64,000 bases of DNA from Rhodopseudomonas telluris. Its GTDB lineage: Bacteria; Pseudomonadota; Alphaproteobacteria; Rhizobiales; Xanthobacteraceae. Position numbers and translations under genes: made by a program. Within the stretch, counting starts at the first letter, position 1, and each line of letters opens with the position of its first letter. The stretch lies in contig NZ_JBHLWM010000008.1 of assembly GCF_042432815.1 (NCBI RefSeq), forward strand, positions 310,001 to 374,000. The letters run 5' to 3'. Of this stretch, positions 1 through 9,800 are shown piece after piece. The notes under the pieces are model-generated. The model saw only the letters and a list, made by a program, of their open reading frames with translations. It had not been told where the DNA came from and ran no database searches.

Positions 1-1227
1 CAGCTCGACGTCGATGCGGTTGGTCGTGTGCGAGAACACGTAGGTCCGCAGCGTCCCGAGAACCGCCTCGAACAAGGTGAGTCCGATCAGCCCGATAATC
101 AGAACGTCGAGCGTGCTCATGCTACGATGCACCAGCACCTTGTCGATGACGACCTGGAAGAATAGCGGTGAGACCAGTGCGAAGATCTGCAGGAAGAAGG
201 AGGCCAGCAGCACTTCGCCGAGAAGGTATCTGTACTTGTGAATGGCGCCGACGAACCACGAAATATCGAAGCGGCGAGAGAGGTCGGACAATTGCGCCCG
301 TCGCGCCATCAGCACGAGATCGCCGCCCCAAACCGCCTCAAGTTCGATCTGCGTCATCGTCAATGGCTGAGCGATGGTCGGGCGCTGCACCAGGATCTTG
401 TCGTCCGAAACCTTGCCGAGGATCAGGAAGCTGCCATCGCGAAGCACCGCGATTCCCGGCAGCGGGGTGACGGCCAATCTGGCCCAATTGGTCTTCTGCA
501 CCCGCGCTTTCAGTCCGAAATTGACGGCGCAACGCAGCATGTCGGCAACGCCGACCTGGCCTGTGCCGAGCTGGTGGCGGATCTGGACCGGCTCAGCAGG
601 AATGCCGTGGCATCGCAGCAGCGTTACGAGTGCCCTCAGACCGGCCTCGTCGGTATCAGCCGCACGCTGAGTGGTCTGCGGCGCGGCATTGAGAGGTCTC
701 CGTGCAATGATTTCGCGCCAACCGGCGAGAAATCCGGGGACAGATTGCAGCCGAACGGCCAAGCGACGCCCTTGGGCGACAATCTGGAGAGACACCCTCG
801 CATGGATATCGGAAAGCCGGCCTCTCAGCCGCTGAATGGTCCCCGGAGGCCCGGCCGATATCACGTCGCCGCTCCGGATTTTCTCCAGCTCGTCCCGCGT
901 CATCCGCTCCGGCCGTGCGGCGGCCGGCCGCAATACCAGCGCCTCATGACCATCGATCTTGCCGACGAGAAGGAATCCCCCCGCGCGCAACGAGGCGATC
1001 ACGGGCATCTGCATGTTGGATAGTCTGGTCCAACTGGCCTTGCACGAGCGTGTCGCCACACCGAGCGTGCTGGCGCAGCGGAGCATGTCGCGGAGTCCGA
1101 CGGTGGCGGTGCCGCAGCGTGCGCGAAGGTCGTCGATCGTGACCTCTCGGCCGTGTGAGCGCAGAAACAGCCAGAGGGTCAGAAGCCCTGCATCCTGGGG
1201 AACATCGTCCTCGTTCAGCATTGCCAT
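1..1227 (-). CDS. type I secretion ABC transporter with two C39-like domains (partial, 3' end outside window)
   Basis: The frame runs open from an ATG at 1227 to the window edge (409 codons). AGGAC lies just upstream of the ATG as ribosome binding site. Residues about 1-130 form a C39-peptidase-like domain, and residues about 190-310 form a second one of the same pattern: both share a 'DMLRCA' segment and a central 'LRxGxFLxxGK' segment. The position where C39 peptidases carry the catalytic Cys reads QDAG or DEAG, so both look like non-cleaving C39-like domains. Transmembrane helices then begin ('YLLGEVLLASFFLQIFAL'), followed by the PLFFQVVIDKVLVH segment typical of HlyB-type exporters. The nucleotide-binding domain must lie outside the window. 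It sits 120 bp downstream of the GH16 gene on the same strand, which suggests that the glycanase is exported by it. The doubled N-terminal domain is unusual. Confidence 0.85.
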   Translation of the reverse strand, partial: MAMLNEDDVPQDAGLLTLWLFLRSHGREVTIDDLRARCGTATVGLRDMLRCASTLGVATRSCKASWTRLSNMQMPVIASLRAGGFLLVGKIDGHEALVLRPAAARPERMTRDELEKIRSGDVISAGPPGTIQRLRGRLSDIHARVSLQIVAQGRRLAVRLQSVPGFLAGWREIIARRPLNAAPQTTQRAADTDEAGLRALVTLLRCHGIPAEPVQIRHQLGTGQVGVADMLRCAVNFGLKARVQKTNWARLAVTPLPGIAVLRDGSFLILGKVSDDKILVQRPTIAQPLTMTQIELEAVWGGDLVLMARRAQLSDLSRRFDISWFVGAIHKYRYLLGEVLLASFFLQIFALVSPLFFQVVIDKVLVHRSMSTLDVLIIGLIGLTLFEAVLGTLRTYVFSHTTNRIDVEL

Positions 1228-1306
1228 TGCGATAAGTCCTTTGCAATCAAGGAGACAGACCGCGGCCCTGGTGCGGGTCGGCCGTCGTGCGGCCGTGCGG
1301 ACGAAC

Positions 1307-1330
1307 GTCCCGGGGCCGCGGCCCCGGGAC
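1307..1330 (-). terminator. 24-bp perfect palindrome, likely terminator of the GH16 gene
   Basis: A perfect GC-rich inverted repeat (GTCCCGGGGCCG and its complement) lies 16 bp past the GH16 stop codon and before the transporter start. A second small hairpin (CGGCCG-TCGTG-CGGCCG) lies beside it at about 1280-1296. No T-run follows, so termination is inferred from position and stem strength. It may instead attenuate expression of the downstream transporter. Confidence 0.6.
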
Positions 1331-1345
1331 GCAGCTGTTATGAGG

Positions 1346-3127
1346 CTAGCCGTGCGGACGGGTCAGAACTGACTGATTCAGCCAGTGTCCGACATTCGAA
1401 CTGGTCGCCGAAGCGATCGCGCCGAGGTCCGCCTTGTTGTGAAAGCCTCCCGCCAGCGCCTGGCTCAGCAAAGCGAAACCCTGATCTTGGTTTTGAATGC
1501 CGCCTGCCGAAACTGGCGGATCCACGACCGTGATGGTCTGAACCGCCGAGGCCGCCGACGTGCCCGTGACCGGATCCTTGCCGGTCGCGGTCACCGACAA
1601 GGTCGCCGTCGGCGAGCCAGTGCCGCGATAGTTGGATTGCAGCGTCAGGCCACTCTCGACTTCGGCGGCGCTCAGAGTGATGTTGCTACCTCTGTGTACG
1701 TGGCCGAGACCGTCGGTGATCGTCTCGTAGCGCGGCAGTCCCTTGATGTTAACGGACACAATGTCGTTCTTGTCCGCCGTCGAGACATCGATTCCCAGAT
1801 TGATCTTGCCTCCCGGATTGACGGACAAAGTGTTGTCGGCGACGACGAGCGTCGGCTTGGTCGGCCCCGAAGTCTGAGGCGGCTGGACGACCGGAGAAGT
1901 CACGGGTGAAGTATCGACCGACAGGCCGGCAAAGGTCTTCACCGCGCCCGCGAGGTTGGCTGCGAGGCCGCCGGCGTCCTTGATGCTTGCGCCATTCGTG
2001 AGGTTTACCCCCGTGATCGCAAGCGCCGACGTGCTGCGATCGGTCGCGGCGACCGTGGTGGAGAACACCAGCTTGTCCGTTCCCGATCCGCTGACATACG
2101 TGGCGACGCTGCCGTCGTTGAGGCTCAGGGTCGGTTTACCCGAGACCGTCACCGCCTCATCGAACGCAAGCGTCAGGGCGATTTTGTCTCCGACATGTTC
2201 GACGCCAGTGCCCGGAAGTGCCGTGGCGCCAGATACGGTCGGTGCCACGTTCACCGGCGTCACTGGGCTGTTGGGCGTGACCGGCGTCGTTCCGGCGGTC
2301 ACATTGCCGCCCTTCACGGTCTGACCGCTGCCGGCCTTCTGGTACAGCTGCACGCCGTCAACAAGCATGTGGGTGGTCGATGGCGTCGAACTATCGACCG
2401 TCGTGTGCCAGCCGGCAGCCTTTGAGTTCGCCCATTGGCTGTCCAGGATCAGTTCCATCGGCTGCGTCGGGATCGGCAGTTGGGCGCTGGTGACCTGCGC
2501 CATCTGCTTGCCATCGAGATACCAGGTGATCGACTTCCCGGGCTGCCAGTCGATAGCATAAGTGTGGAAGTCGGCGGTCAGATCCACTCCGGTGTCCACC
2601 ACACCGCCGACGTCGCCGTTCGGCGTGTGAAGGTGCCACTGAAAGGCTTGATTAGCCGGACCTTTTCCGGTGTAGCCGCCTTCCTGGATGTCGATTTCGA
2701 AGTTATCGCCCGCTGACGAGCCGCTCCCGGGCATCAGCCAGATGCCGGGCCAGGCGCCGTTGCCGGCCGGCTGTTTCATGCTGACCTGGAGCAGGCCGCC
2801 GGTGAACTCGAAATTGCCGTAGCTGCTGACGACGCCCGAAGTCATCGGATAGTTCATCACGGTGCCCTGGTTCATGCCCGTGATCGGGGTCTTGCTGGAC
2901 GTAATGTCGAGCACGCCATCGTGCACCGAGACTTGCCCCGGCATGTCGAATTCGGCCTCGAACTGGCCGCCCGGGCCGCTACCGCCGTTGTAGGAATTCC
3001 ATGGCGAGCCGTTCGCCGCCTTGCTGGTGATGTATTTGTGCCACGCGGTATTGAGTGTGTTTCCGTCGAAGTCCTCCTGATAGACCAGGTTGTCCGCCGA
3101 ATACCCTGTCGGTGTTGATAAAGCCAT
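1346..3127 (-). CDS. secreted glycoside hydrolase family 16 glycanase with Ig-like C-terminal domains
   Basis: Residues about 10-270 form a GH16 jelly-roll beta-glucanase domain, with the catalytic signature EIDIQE near residue 145 (ExDxxE, nucleophile and acid/base Glu). Two Ig-like/cadherin-like modules follow: about residues 275-385, starting 'APTVSGATALPG', and about 405-525. A Gly/Ser-rich tail ends the protein. There is no Sec signal peptide, which fits type I secretion through the neighbouring transporter, as for the rhizobial exopolysaccharide glycanases ExsH and PlyA. The likely role is cutting beta-1,3/1,4-linked exopolysaccharide outside the cell. The frame is open to an ATG at 3226 (626 residues). 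I prefer 3127 (593 residues) because the extra 33 residues are low-complexity and Arg-rich and the domain starts just after 3127; the ribosome site there (AAGG) is weak. Confidence 0.85.
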   Translation of the reverse strand: MALSTPTGYSADNLVYQEDFDGNTLNTAWHKYITSKAANGSPWNSYNGGSGPGGQFEAEFDMPGQVSVHDGVLDITSSKTPITGMNQGTVMNYPMTSGVVSSYGNFEFTGGLLQVSMKQPAGNGAWPGIWLMPGSGSSAGDNFEIDIQEGGYTGKGPANQAFQWHLHTPNGDVGGVVDTGVDLTADFHTYAIDWQPGKSITWYLDGKQMAQVTSAQLPIPTQPMELILDSQWANSKAAGWHTTVDSSTPSTTHMLVDGVQLYQKAGSGQTVKGGNVTAGTTPVTPNSPVTPVNVAPTVSGATALPGTGVEHVGDKIALTLAFDEAVTVSGKPTLSLNDGSVATYVSGSGTDKLVFSTTVAATDRSTSALAITGVNLTNGASIKDAGGLAANLAGAVKTFAGLSVDTSPVTSPVVQPPQTSGPTKPTLVVADNTLSVNPGGKINLGIDVSTADKNDIVSVNIKGLPRYETITDGLGHVHRGSNITLSAAEVESGLTLQSNYRGTGSPTATLSVTATGKDPVTGTSAASAVQTITVVDPPVSAGGIQNQDQGFALLSQALAGGFHNKADLGAIASATSSNVGHWLNQSVLTRPHG

Positions 3128-3802
3128 CGTGCCAGACCTTGTTGATATGACCGCGTTTTCATCAGCGGCCTTTCGATCGCGTCTGAAGTATCTGCCGCGG
3201 TATCTCGCCCCCGAGCCCGAGCCCATCCCCCCGAGTGGCTATGAGCAGAGTATGGCGAGAACGGGTTACGAATGGGGTGTTGGCGTGCGGAATCGTAACA
3301 GTTGTAAGGCGGCGAGCCGGCGAAGTGTAGGCGCTCAGAAAGATGCTACTAATTTCAATCGTGTAGGAGGAGTGAAGTGATTATTTTCGTAGAACTAGGA
3401 TTATTACTTAGGTCGATCGGATGCTACTGAATTTGGTCCTGATTCGCATAGTCCGAGGCGCGTTGCGGATCGATTTCATGCTAACTGAGCAAAAGCTGCC
3501 CTCGGAATCGCTTTTTTTCGGGGGGGGCTTATTGATTCATAAGTTAATCATGAGCTTTCGCGTTTTGAGTAGAGGCACACATGCGGGTCGCGGTCGGGGA
3601 GGGGATATCCAGAGGAAAAAAGTAGCATGAAGTCGGCGGCGTGAAATTCTACGGGCACGTTCTGTCGTTGCGCCGCGGCGTATTTGTCCGCGAGCCCGTC
3701 GTTCAGGTCGTCGTCGATCGTGAACCGTAGCCTTGGGGTGAGGAAGCTCTCACGCAACAGTCTCTCGCCATTTGGGCAGAGGAGGCCGGTCGCGGATTGG
3801 TG
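3128..3802. other. intergenic region, lower GC
   Basis: About 675 bp between the GH16 gene and the TetR gene. The part from about 3300 to 3640 is clearly richer in A and T than its surroundings. It should hold the glycanase promoter. Two short open frames (3421-3630 plus, 3548-3757 minus) lack ribosome sites and recognisable domains. I see no RNA gene or strong repeat here. Confidence 0.4.
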
Positions 3803-4534
3803 CTAACCGTCGGCGTTTGGCCGATGGTCGGTGTCAGCAGGCAGCACAAACCGGATGCCGCCCAGGAAGGTCGTCACCTTGGCGTCTATAATCGAATTGA
3901 TGTCCGTTTCCAGCGGCATCGAATAGATGAACTTTCGGACGCCGAGATAGAAAATTGCGGCGTGCAGGCCCCACACCATCTCAATTTCCAGAACGGTGAT
4001 CGGAAGGTCTTGCGGCGACGGATGCCCGTACGCAAACCGGATCTCCTGTATCAGCCTCTCGAAGGCGCGTTCCCGCAGCATCTTGAGATAGCGCTCATTG
4101 AAGTCGAGATCCTTCAGGCCAGCGAACATGAATAGCCGGATCCACTCATAGGTGAGGATGACTTCGGCGTACTCGCGGTAGAAACGGATCAGCCTGGTCT
4201 CGAGCGGGATCGAACGATCGGTGATGATGGTTTCCCAAGACGGCCGCCAGCGCTCGACGAAGACTTCTCGGTAGACGCGCTCGATCAGCGCCTCCTTGCT
4301 CGGGAAGTAACGATAGAGCAGGGGCTGGGTGATCTTCAGCCGCCTGGCCAGTTCGCGCGTCTGTCCCTCGAATCCAAACTCGGCGAAGAACGCGACCGCC
4401 TCCTTGGCGATGATGGCTTCGCGCTCGGCCGGGTCGAGCCTCTGCGGCTCTTTTGCTGTGGCCTTGCGGCGCGCTTTGGACGGCTTCTTCACGCAGGACT
4501 TCGTGGGCTCGACTGCAATTTTGGCAGCATACAC
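3803..4534 (-). CDS. TetR/AcrR family transcriptional regulator
   Basis: A protein of 243 residues. A basic N-terminal tail (about 30 residues, rich in Lys/Arg/Ala) precedes a TetR-type helix-turn-helix at about residues 38-85, with 'ELARRLKITQPLLYRYFPSKEALI' as the recognition-helix region. The C-terminal two thirds are helical, as in TetR ligand-binding domains, and include 'FAGLKDLDFNERYL' near residue 145. It is divergent from the cupin gene at 4704, with a 170-bp AT-rich gap containing a perfect 10-bp palindrome. The usual inference is self-repression plus control of the cupin. The ligand cannot be told from sequence. Confidence 0.9.
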   Translation of the reverse strand: MYAAKIAVEPTKSCVKKPSKARRKATAKEPQRLDPAEREAIIAKEAVAFFAEFGFEGQTRELARRLKITQPLLYRYFPSKEALIERVYREVFVERWRPSWETIITDRSIPLETRLIRFYREYAEVILTYEWIRLFMFAGLKDLDFNERYLKMLRERAFERLIQEIRFAYGHPSPQDLPITVLEIEMVWGLHAAIFYLGVRKFIYSMPLETDINSIIDAKVTTFLGGIRFVLPADTDHRPNADG

Positions 4535-4574
4535 TGATTTGCCGCCAGCCCGCGGCTGAACTCACGTCTTGTTG

Positions 4575-4584
4575 ATCAATTGAT
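4575..4584. promoter_or_regulatory. candidate TetR operator (ATCAATTGAT)
   Basis: A perfect 10-bp palindrome, overlapping a second one (TTGATCAA), in the AT-rich gap between the divergent TetR and cupin genes. The octamer GATAAATA occurs at about 4582-4589 and again at about 4632-4639, each followed by a TGACG- or CGTCAA-like stretch. Symmetry and position fit a TetR-family operator. No binding data are available. Confidence 0.4.
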
Positions 4585-4703
4585 AAATAGACATTGACGC
4601 CGATTGATGTCGGGCCAATAAATAATCAAACGATAAATAAGAAGCGTCAAATCCGGCGCGCCAATGGGGAGATTGTCATTCCCCATCTCGAGGAGGCACG
4701 ACA

Positions 4704-5108
4704 GTGAGTCCCATCAAGCCAGACCATGGTATGGCCGCGTGGCCCGAAGAGATCCGCCGGGAGTTCGAGGCCGATCAGCACAACGGGCGGGTGGGTACGC
4801 GTCTGTTGTCGGAAACGGACCGGGTGCGGGTGTGGGAGATCCGGCTGGCGCCGGGAGAGCGGATCGGATTCCATCGCCACGTGCTGGACTACTTCTGGAC
4901 CGCCGTGACCCCGGGCCGCGCCAGATCTCACACCGAAGATGGCGCCATCGTCGAAGCCGTCTACGCCGCTGGCGACACCCGCCACTTCGTCTACGGAAAA
5001 GGCGAATACAAGATCCACGATCTCCAGAATGTCGGTCCGACGGACTTGTGGCTTACGACGGTCGAATTCCTCGACAGCGCCAATCCACCACTGCAGCTTG
5101 GACGTTGA
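4704..5108 (+). CDS. small cupin-domain protein
   Basis: A protein of 134 residues starting at GTG, with a strong AGGAGG at 4691-4696 seven bases upstream. The central part is a single cupin barrel. Motif 1 reads 'GERIGFHRHVLDYFW' (metal-ligand-like His residues near 58 and 60), and motif 2 lies near 'AAGDTRHFVYGKGEYKIHDL'. Small cupins of this kind can be dioxygenases, isomerases or ligand-binding proteins, and nothing here fixes the substrate. It is divergent from the TetR gene and is the best candidate target of that regulator. Confidence 0.8.
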   Translation: MSPIKPDHGMAAWPEEIRREFEADQHNGRVGTRLLSETDRVRVWEIRLAPGERIGFHRHVLDYFWTAVTPGRARSHTEDGAIVEAVYAAGDTRHFVYGKGEYKIHDLQNVGPTDLWLTTVEFLDSANPPLQLGR

Positions 5109-5509
5109 AGGCGCGGTCGTTCCGGGGGGCGTTCACGAAGCACCGGCCACCGCAAGGATGGCGCTGGAGGATCGCCGAAGGCCTGAGGGGGCTCTCGCCG
5201 AGCCTTGCTCGTATTCGATCTGCCCCATGGCAGCGCCAGCCGCCTGAGAAGACATCCGAGCGACGCTCCGTCGTCCGCGTCCCGAATTGCGGTAGTTCGC
5301 TTTTGGTCCAGTCGCTGGATTTGCCGACCAGTGCTGGAAGGCGAGCTCAAAGCCGCGTGCAGGGCGACTTCCGCATTCGGATAACGCCGGCACAGGGTGG
5401 GTGCAACCGGCTGGAGGCGGGCTCACACTCATATCTTGATATGATTGGCCACAGGAATGGTTCCTGCATCTAGTCCGAGGCTCGGCGCGGGGACCGGCAG
5501 GAGACTCTT
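5109..5509. other. intergenic region upstream of the response regulators
   Basis: A 400-bp gap with no gene I can support; the open frames here lack ribosome sites and domain signatures. The one notable element is the 18-bp motif at 5431-5448, listed separately. The promoter of the response-regulator operon must lie in the right part. Confidence 0.4.
5431..5448 (+). promoter_or_regulatory. candidate regulatory motif ATATCTTGATATGATTGG (copy 1)
   Basis: Lies 61 bp before the GTG of the first response regulator and matches 16 of 18 bases of the sequence at 12031-12048, upstream of fumC. The first 12 bases are an imperfect palindrome (ATATC-TTG-ATAT). TATGAT inside it could also serve as a -10 box. 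A binding site for the FixJ-type regulator encoded at 5917 is an inference from the two positions. Confidence 0.4.
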
Positions 5510-5896
5510 GTGGCGCACGCTAAGATCGTTTGCATTGTTGACGATGACGAGGATCTCCGGGGAAGCATTTCCAGCTTCTTTCGCTCGGTCGGTTTGCGCG
5601 TCGTCGATTTCGCCACTGCGGAGACGTTTCTATCATCGGGGACAGTGGAGGAAGCCGCCTGCCTGATTACGGACCTGCATATGCCGGGAATGAACGGCCT
5701 GGGGCTGTGCCGGGAATTGCTCCGCCGCGGCTTCCGTTTGCCGGTGATTGTAATGACCGCTTATTCGTCGCCCGAAGCTCGGGCGGAAGCGAGTGAGCTT
5801 GGAACTGCGGGCTTTATGGAAAAGCCGATCGATCCTGAGGTGTTGCTTCGGGATATCGAGATGATTCTGCAGCAGCAGCCTCGCGAACCTTCATAG
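5510..5896 (+). CDS. single-domain response regulator (receiver only)
   Basis: A protein of 128 residues consisting of one CheY/FixJ-type receiver domain. The acidic pocket is VDDDED (residues 10-15), the phosphoacceptor is Asp55 in 'LITDLHMPGMNG', the switch Thr is in 'VIVMTAYS', and the conserved Lys is in 'FMEKPID' near residue 104. There is no output domain, so it probably acts as a phosphate shuttle or sink in the relay with the hybrid kinase encoded downstream. Start GTG at 5510 with CAGGAGA about eight bases upstream. It is 20 bp before the next response-regulator gene and probably in one operon with it. Confidence 0.9.
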   Translation: MAHAKIVCIVDDDEDLRGSISSFFRSVGLRVVDFATAETFLSSGTVEEAACLITDLHMPGMNGLGLCRELLRRGFRLPVIVMTAYSSPEARAEASELGTAGFMEKPIDPEVLLRDIEMILQQQPREPS

Positions 5897-5916
5897 CCAG
5901 ATACGGATCCCACAGG

Positions 5917-6603
5917 ATGAGCGCGGAAACCCACGCCTCGGAACAGCCGCTAATTTGCGTCGTCGACGACGACGAAGACGTGCGCAACTCGCTCAGCAGC
6001 CTGTTGCGGTCGGCGGGCTATCGCGTCAACGTGTTCGCAGGGCCTTCCGAGTTTCTCGCCTCGGACGCCGGCGATGCTGCCTCCTGCCTGATCCTGGATA
6101 TCCGGCTCGGTGAAGCGGACGGCCTCGAATTTCAACAAGAACTGGCGGCCAACGATGCTGCTGTCCCGATCGTGCTGATCTCGGGGCACGGCGACATCCC
6201 GATGACCGTTCGCGGAATGAAGGCCGGAGCCGTCAACTTTTTGCCGAAGCCGTTCGAAGAAGCCGAGTTGATCGATGCTGTCGAAGAGGCGGTGGCGAGG
6301 GCCCAACGAAGGCGCAGCGAAGCCGAACGCGAAAACAGCGTTCGGGTCCGGTACGACACTCTGTCTCAGCGCGAACGCGAGGTGATGGGCCTGGTCACTG
6401 CCGGATTGATGAACAAGCAGGTCGCCTGGAAACTCTCGCTCAGCGAGATCACGGTCAAGATCCATCGCGGCAATATGATGCGCAAGATGCAGGCGCGGTC
6501 GCTCGCCGAATTGGTGCGGATGGCGGATCTGCTCGGCGTCCGCGCGGTGCATGCTGCCGAGCCGGATGGCCGGCCGAGCGGTTCAGCGCCCCCGCAATCC
6601 TAG
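5917..6603 (+). CDS. FixJ/NarL-type two-component response regulator
   Basis: A protein of 228 residues. The receiver domain (1-125) has the VVDDDED pocket, phosphoacceptor Asp61 in 'LILDIRLGEADG', and Lys in 'FLPKPFEEAE'. A linker leads to a LuxR-type helix-turn-helix at about 145-210 ('LSQREREVMGLVTAGLMNKQ', then 'SEITVKIHRGNMMRKM'). It is a DNA-binding regulator, probably phosphorylated by the multidomain kinase encoded 220 bp downstream. Its targets may include its own operon and fumC, both preceded by the shared 18-bp motif. The C-terminal tail is Pro/Ser-rich. Confidence 0.92.
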   Translation: MSAETHASEQPLICVVDDDEDVRNSLSSLLRSAGYRVNVFAGPSEFLASDAGDAASCLILDIRLGEADGLEFQQELAANDAAVPIVLISGHGDIPMTVRGMKAGAVNFLPKPFEEAELIDAVEEAVARAQRRRSEAERENSVRVRYDTLSQREREVMGLVTAGLMNKQVAWKLSLSEITVKIHRGNMMRKMQARSLAELVRMADLLGVRAVHAAEPDGRPSGSAPPQS

Positions 6604-6822
6604 AGCGTTTCGCTTGCCGAGGAACGACCCTCGTCAAGCGGCGGCTGCCACGTTTACGAGCGCCCGGGTCGCGATCAATCGGGGCCCCTATCGCTCGCAG
6701 TCACGTGTTCGAAATAGCGGATTTGCGCAAAGCATCGGGCAAAAGTTCAAAACGAATATCGAGCCGCTGATCTAGGCTTGATTGCAGGCTCACTCGGCCC
6801 TGCGAAATGATCTCTGGCAACG

Positions 6823-9800
6823 ATGCCACATAGTCACGGCAATCAGGTGCCCGCATCTAAGTCGTCGAATTCAGGCTCCTACGAAGCCATCGATCCCCAA
6901 TGGTGGGGCGATCTCGCCTTCTCGTTCGGCGGACTGCGCGATGGGGTCGAGACGCATCTGGCCGAAGATACATCGGGCCGAAAATGGCGAGTTCGTAGCG
7001 CAGCTTCGGAAACGGCCGGTGGCGCACTGCTCGAGCGCGAAGCCGCGATCGCCGCTCTGCTGGGTGGCGAGGTTGCGGAGTTGCCTGCCCATGTGGGGCG
7101 TGGAGAAAAGATCGTCCTGATCTACCCGGCCTGGGGCAGACAGGCGTTGGCCGATATGGCGGCGGGCGAGGTCGCGTTCGCCCGCTTCTTAGAGATCGCC
7201 GAGCGCTCGGCACTTTCCCTGGCGCGGGTACACGCCAGTGACATCGTGCACGGAACTTTGGACCCCACGAAACTCATCATCGCTGACGATGGCCGTGTGC
7301 GCTTTTCGGAGTTCGGTCGGGCGCGTGTGCCCGGCCAAGAGCTTGAGCCGGCGAGCCTTCCGCAATCCCGCTTCAAATACGCTGCTCCCGAACAGGCCCG
7401 GCGTGATCGTCCGGCCTTGGACGCGCGCAGCGATCTCTATTCCCTGGGTGTGATCCTCTACGAGTTTTTGGTCGGCCGTCCTCCGCTGCTCGCGGGGAGT
7501 ATCGCTGAGTGGCTGCATGCCCAAGTGGCCATCGACGTGCCGGCGCCGAGTCGCGTCCGTCTGGATCTTGCACCGGCGATCGACGGCGTTCTGCTCAAGC
7601 TGCTCGCGAAGGACCCGGACCAGCGCTATCAGATGGCCGAGGAGCTTCACGCCGACCTGAAGCAAATCAGGATTTGGCCGGTGGGGGCCGTCGAAGACGA
7701 CGGGTCTGCGAAAGCGAAGCGACGACTGGCCGTCAGAGCCCGGCTTGCTGAATCGCTCGTCGGCCGCAGCCGCGAGTTCGAGAGCCTCGTTCGCTCCCTG
7801 GCCAATGTCCGGCAATCCGGTAGAGCCGAGGTGGTGCTGCTGGCGGGCGCGCCTGGAGCGGGAAAGTCCTCGCTCGTCGGCCATCTTCTCAAGCACATTC
7901 GCCCCGGCGATGCCATTTGTGCCACGGGGAAGGGCGATCCGCTCCGCAAGGCGATCCCGTTTGCTCCCATCGTGCAGGCGCTCAGGTCCGCGTTGTTGGC
8001 CTTGGCGACCGGTGATCACAATGTGCGGGAGGACGCGCGAAGCCGGCTTGCCGAAGTGCCCGGCAGCGGCCGATTACTCGCTGATCTCATTCCGGATGTC
8101 GCGCTGCCGGCGAGTAGAAGCGCGCCTCTGCCCGACGTCCCCGCCCATCTCGCCCAGATCCGCACCACGCGGATCATCAGAGAAACCTTTGCGGCTATTG
8201 CAACGGCACGAGCGCCGCTCGTGCTGTTTCTGGACGATTTGCAGTGGTTCGACGGCGCGAGCCTCGATGTCGTTCAAGCGCTGCTCGATGCGCGCTCGTC
8301 GCATATGTTGCTGATCTGCAGTCATCGCAGCGAGGACGGCGGCGAGCGTCCCTGGAGCTCGCTGGCCGATGAAGCCCGAGCTTCGGACATTCCCTGCACC
8401 GAAATGAGTCTCGCTCCACTGACGACGGAGAATACGGCTGAGCTGATTGCCTTTGTGCTCGATCACGCGATCGACGAAGTCGGCGAGCTGTCGGCGATCG
8501 TACATCGCGAGACGCAGGGCAATCCTTTCTACATCGGTCAGCTCGTGCAGAAGTTCACCGACGAGGAGACCGTCTCGCTGGATGCTGCTCGGCAGACGTG
8601 GGTATGGGATCAGTCCCGCCTTCTTCAAGGTATGACAGTCATTGAGTTCATGGCGCGTCGCCTCGAAGCGCTGCCGCAGCTGAAGCGTCGGTTTCTGCAT
8701 CATCTGTCGTGCCTGAGCCGGCGAGCCTCGATCGAGGTATTGTCCGGGTTGGCCGCAATTCCCCTCGACGAAGCGGGCCAACTGGCTGACAAGCTGGTGC
8801 AAGACAATCTTCTCTCCCGTGCGGGAGAATACTTCACCTTCTCGCATGACCGGATTCGCGAGGCTGCCTATTCGCTCGTGCCGCAGGAGCTTCGGTCGAA
8901 CGAGCACTTGCGCATCGCTCGTTACTTTCTGGCCGCCTATCGATGCGACGACGCGGACCTGGCGTTCGATATCGCGACGCAGATCGAGCGCAGCGATCGA
9001 AACCACCTGAACGACAACGAGCGCGTCGCCTTCGCTCAAATCCTTTTGACGGCGGCGCGTAGCTCACGCTCGACCGGCGCGGCGAGGCAGGCGTTGCGCT
9101 TTCTCGATGTGGCGCGGGACATTCAGACGCGCGGCTCGTCGGAGCGGTTTGCAAGCTTTGCGATCGAATGGCTACGGTGCGATTGCCTCTTGGCGCTCGC
9201 GCGCGTCGAAGAGACGCTCGAGGCGCTTGGCTGCCTCCTCGCGGTCGCCGCTACGCCGATCGAGATTGCTGATACTTATCGGCTTCGCGCCGTCGCTCTG
9301 ACCGTTCGGTCTGATTATGTCCCGGCGATCGAGGCCGCCTTGCATGGGCTTTCGGCTGTGGGAATCGAGATCGAGCGTTTTCCCGATCTGCATATGCTCG
9401 AGCGTCTCTACAACGTCTGCTGCGAGCGATTGGACGTGCTGACGCCCAGCGGCGTATTGGATCTGCCCGAGGCGACCGATGAGGTGGCACGAACAGCGCT
9501 TGCGCTGTTGTCGACGCTGTCTTCGTCTTTCTTCGTTCCGGGAGAACTCCGCTTCCTTCACGCTCTCAAGATCGTCGAGATCACTCTGGAATTTGGCCTG
9601 ACGCCGGAGTCGGCCTACGGGCTTGCCTGGTTCGGGGTATTCGGCGCGCATCACTATCAGGCCTATGAGACAGGGCGGCTGTGGGCCGAACTCGCGTGCC
9701 GAATAGCCGAGCGGGAGGGCTACGAAGCCCAGCGCGCGGCCGCGCTCATCGCGCTCGACCAGGTCAGCGTCTGGACCAAGCCGATGCGCTTCGCGCTGGA

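Noticed and set aside
238..1023. Plus-strand 261-residue open frame
   Set aside because: It is the antisense shadow of the secretion transporter gene; composition is not protein-like and no domain is present.
3548..3757. Minus-strand 69-residue open frame in the gap before the TetR gene
   Set aside because: No ribosome site or family resemblance; a fragment such as 'NDGLADKYAAAQRQNV' looks coding-like but is too short to support a call.
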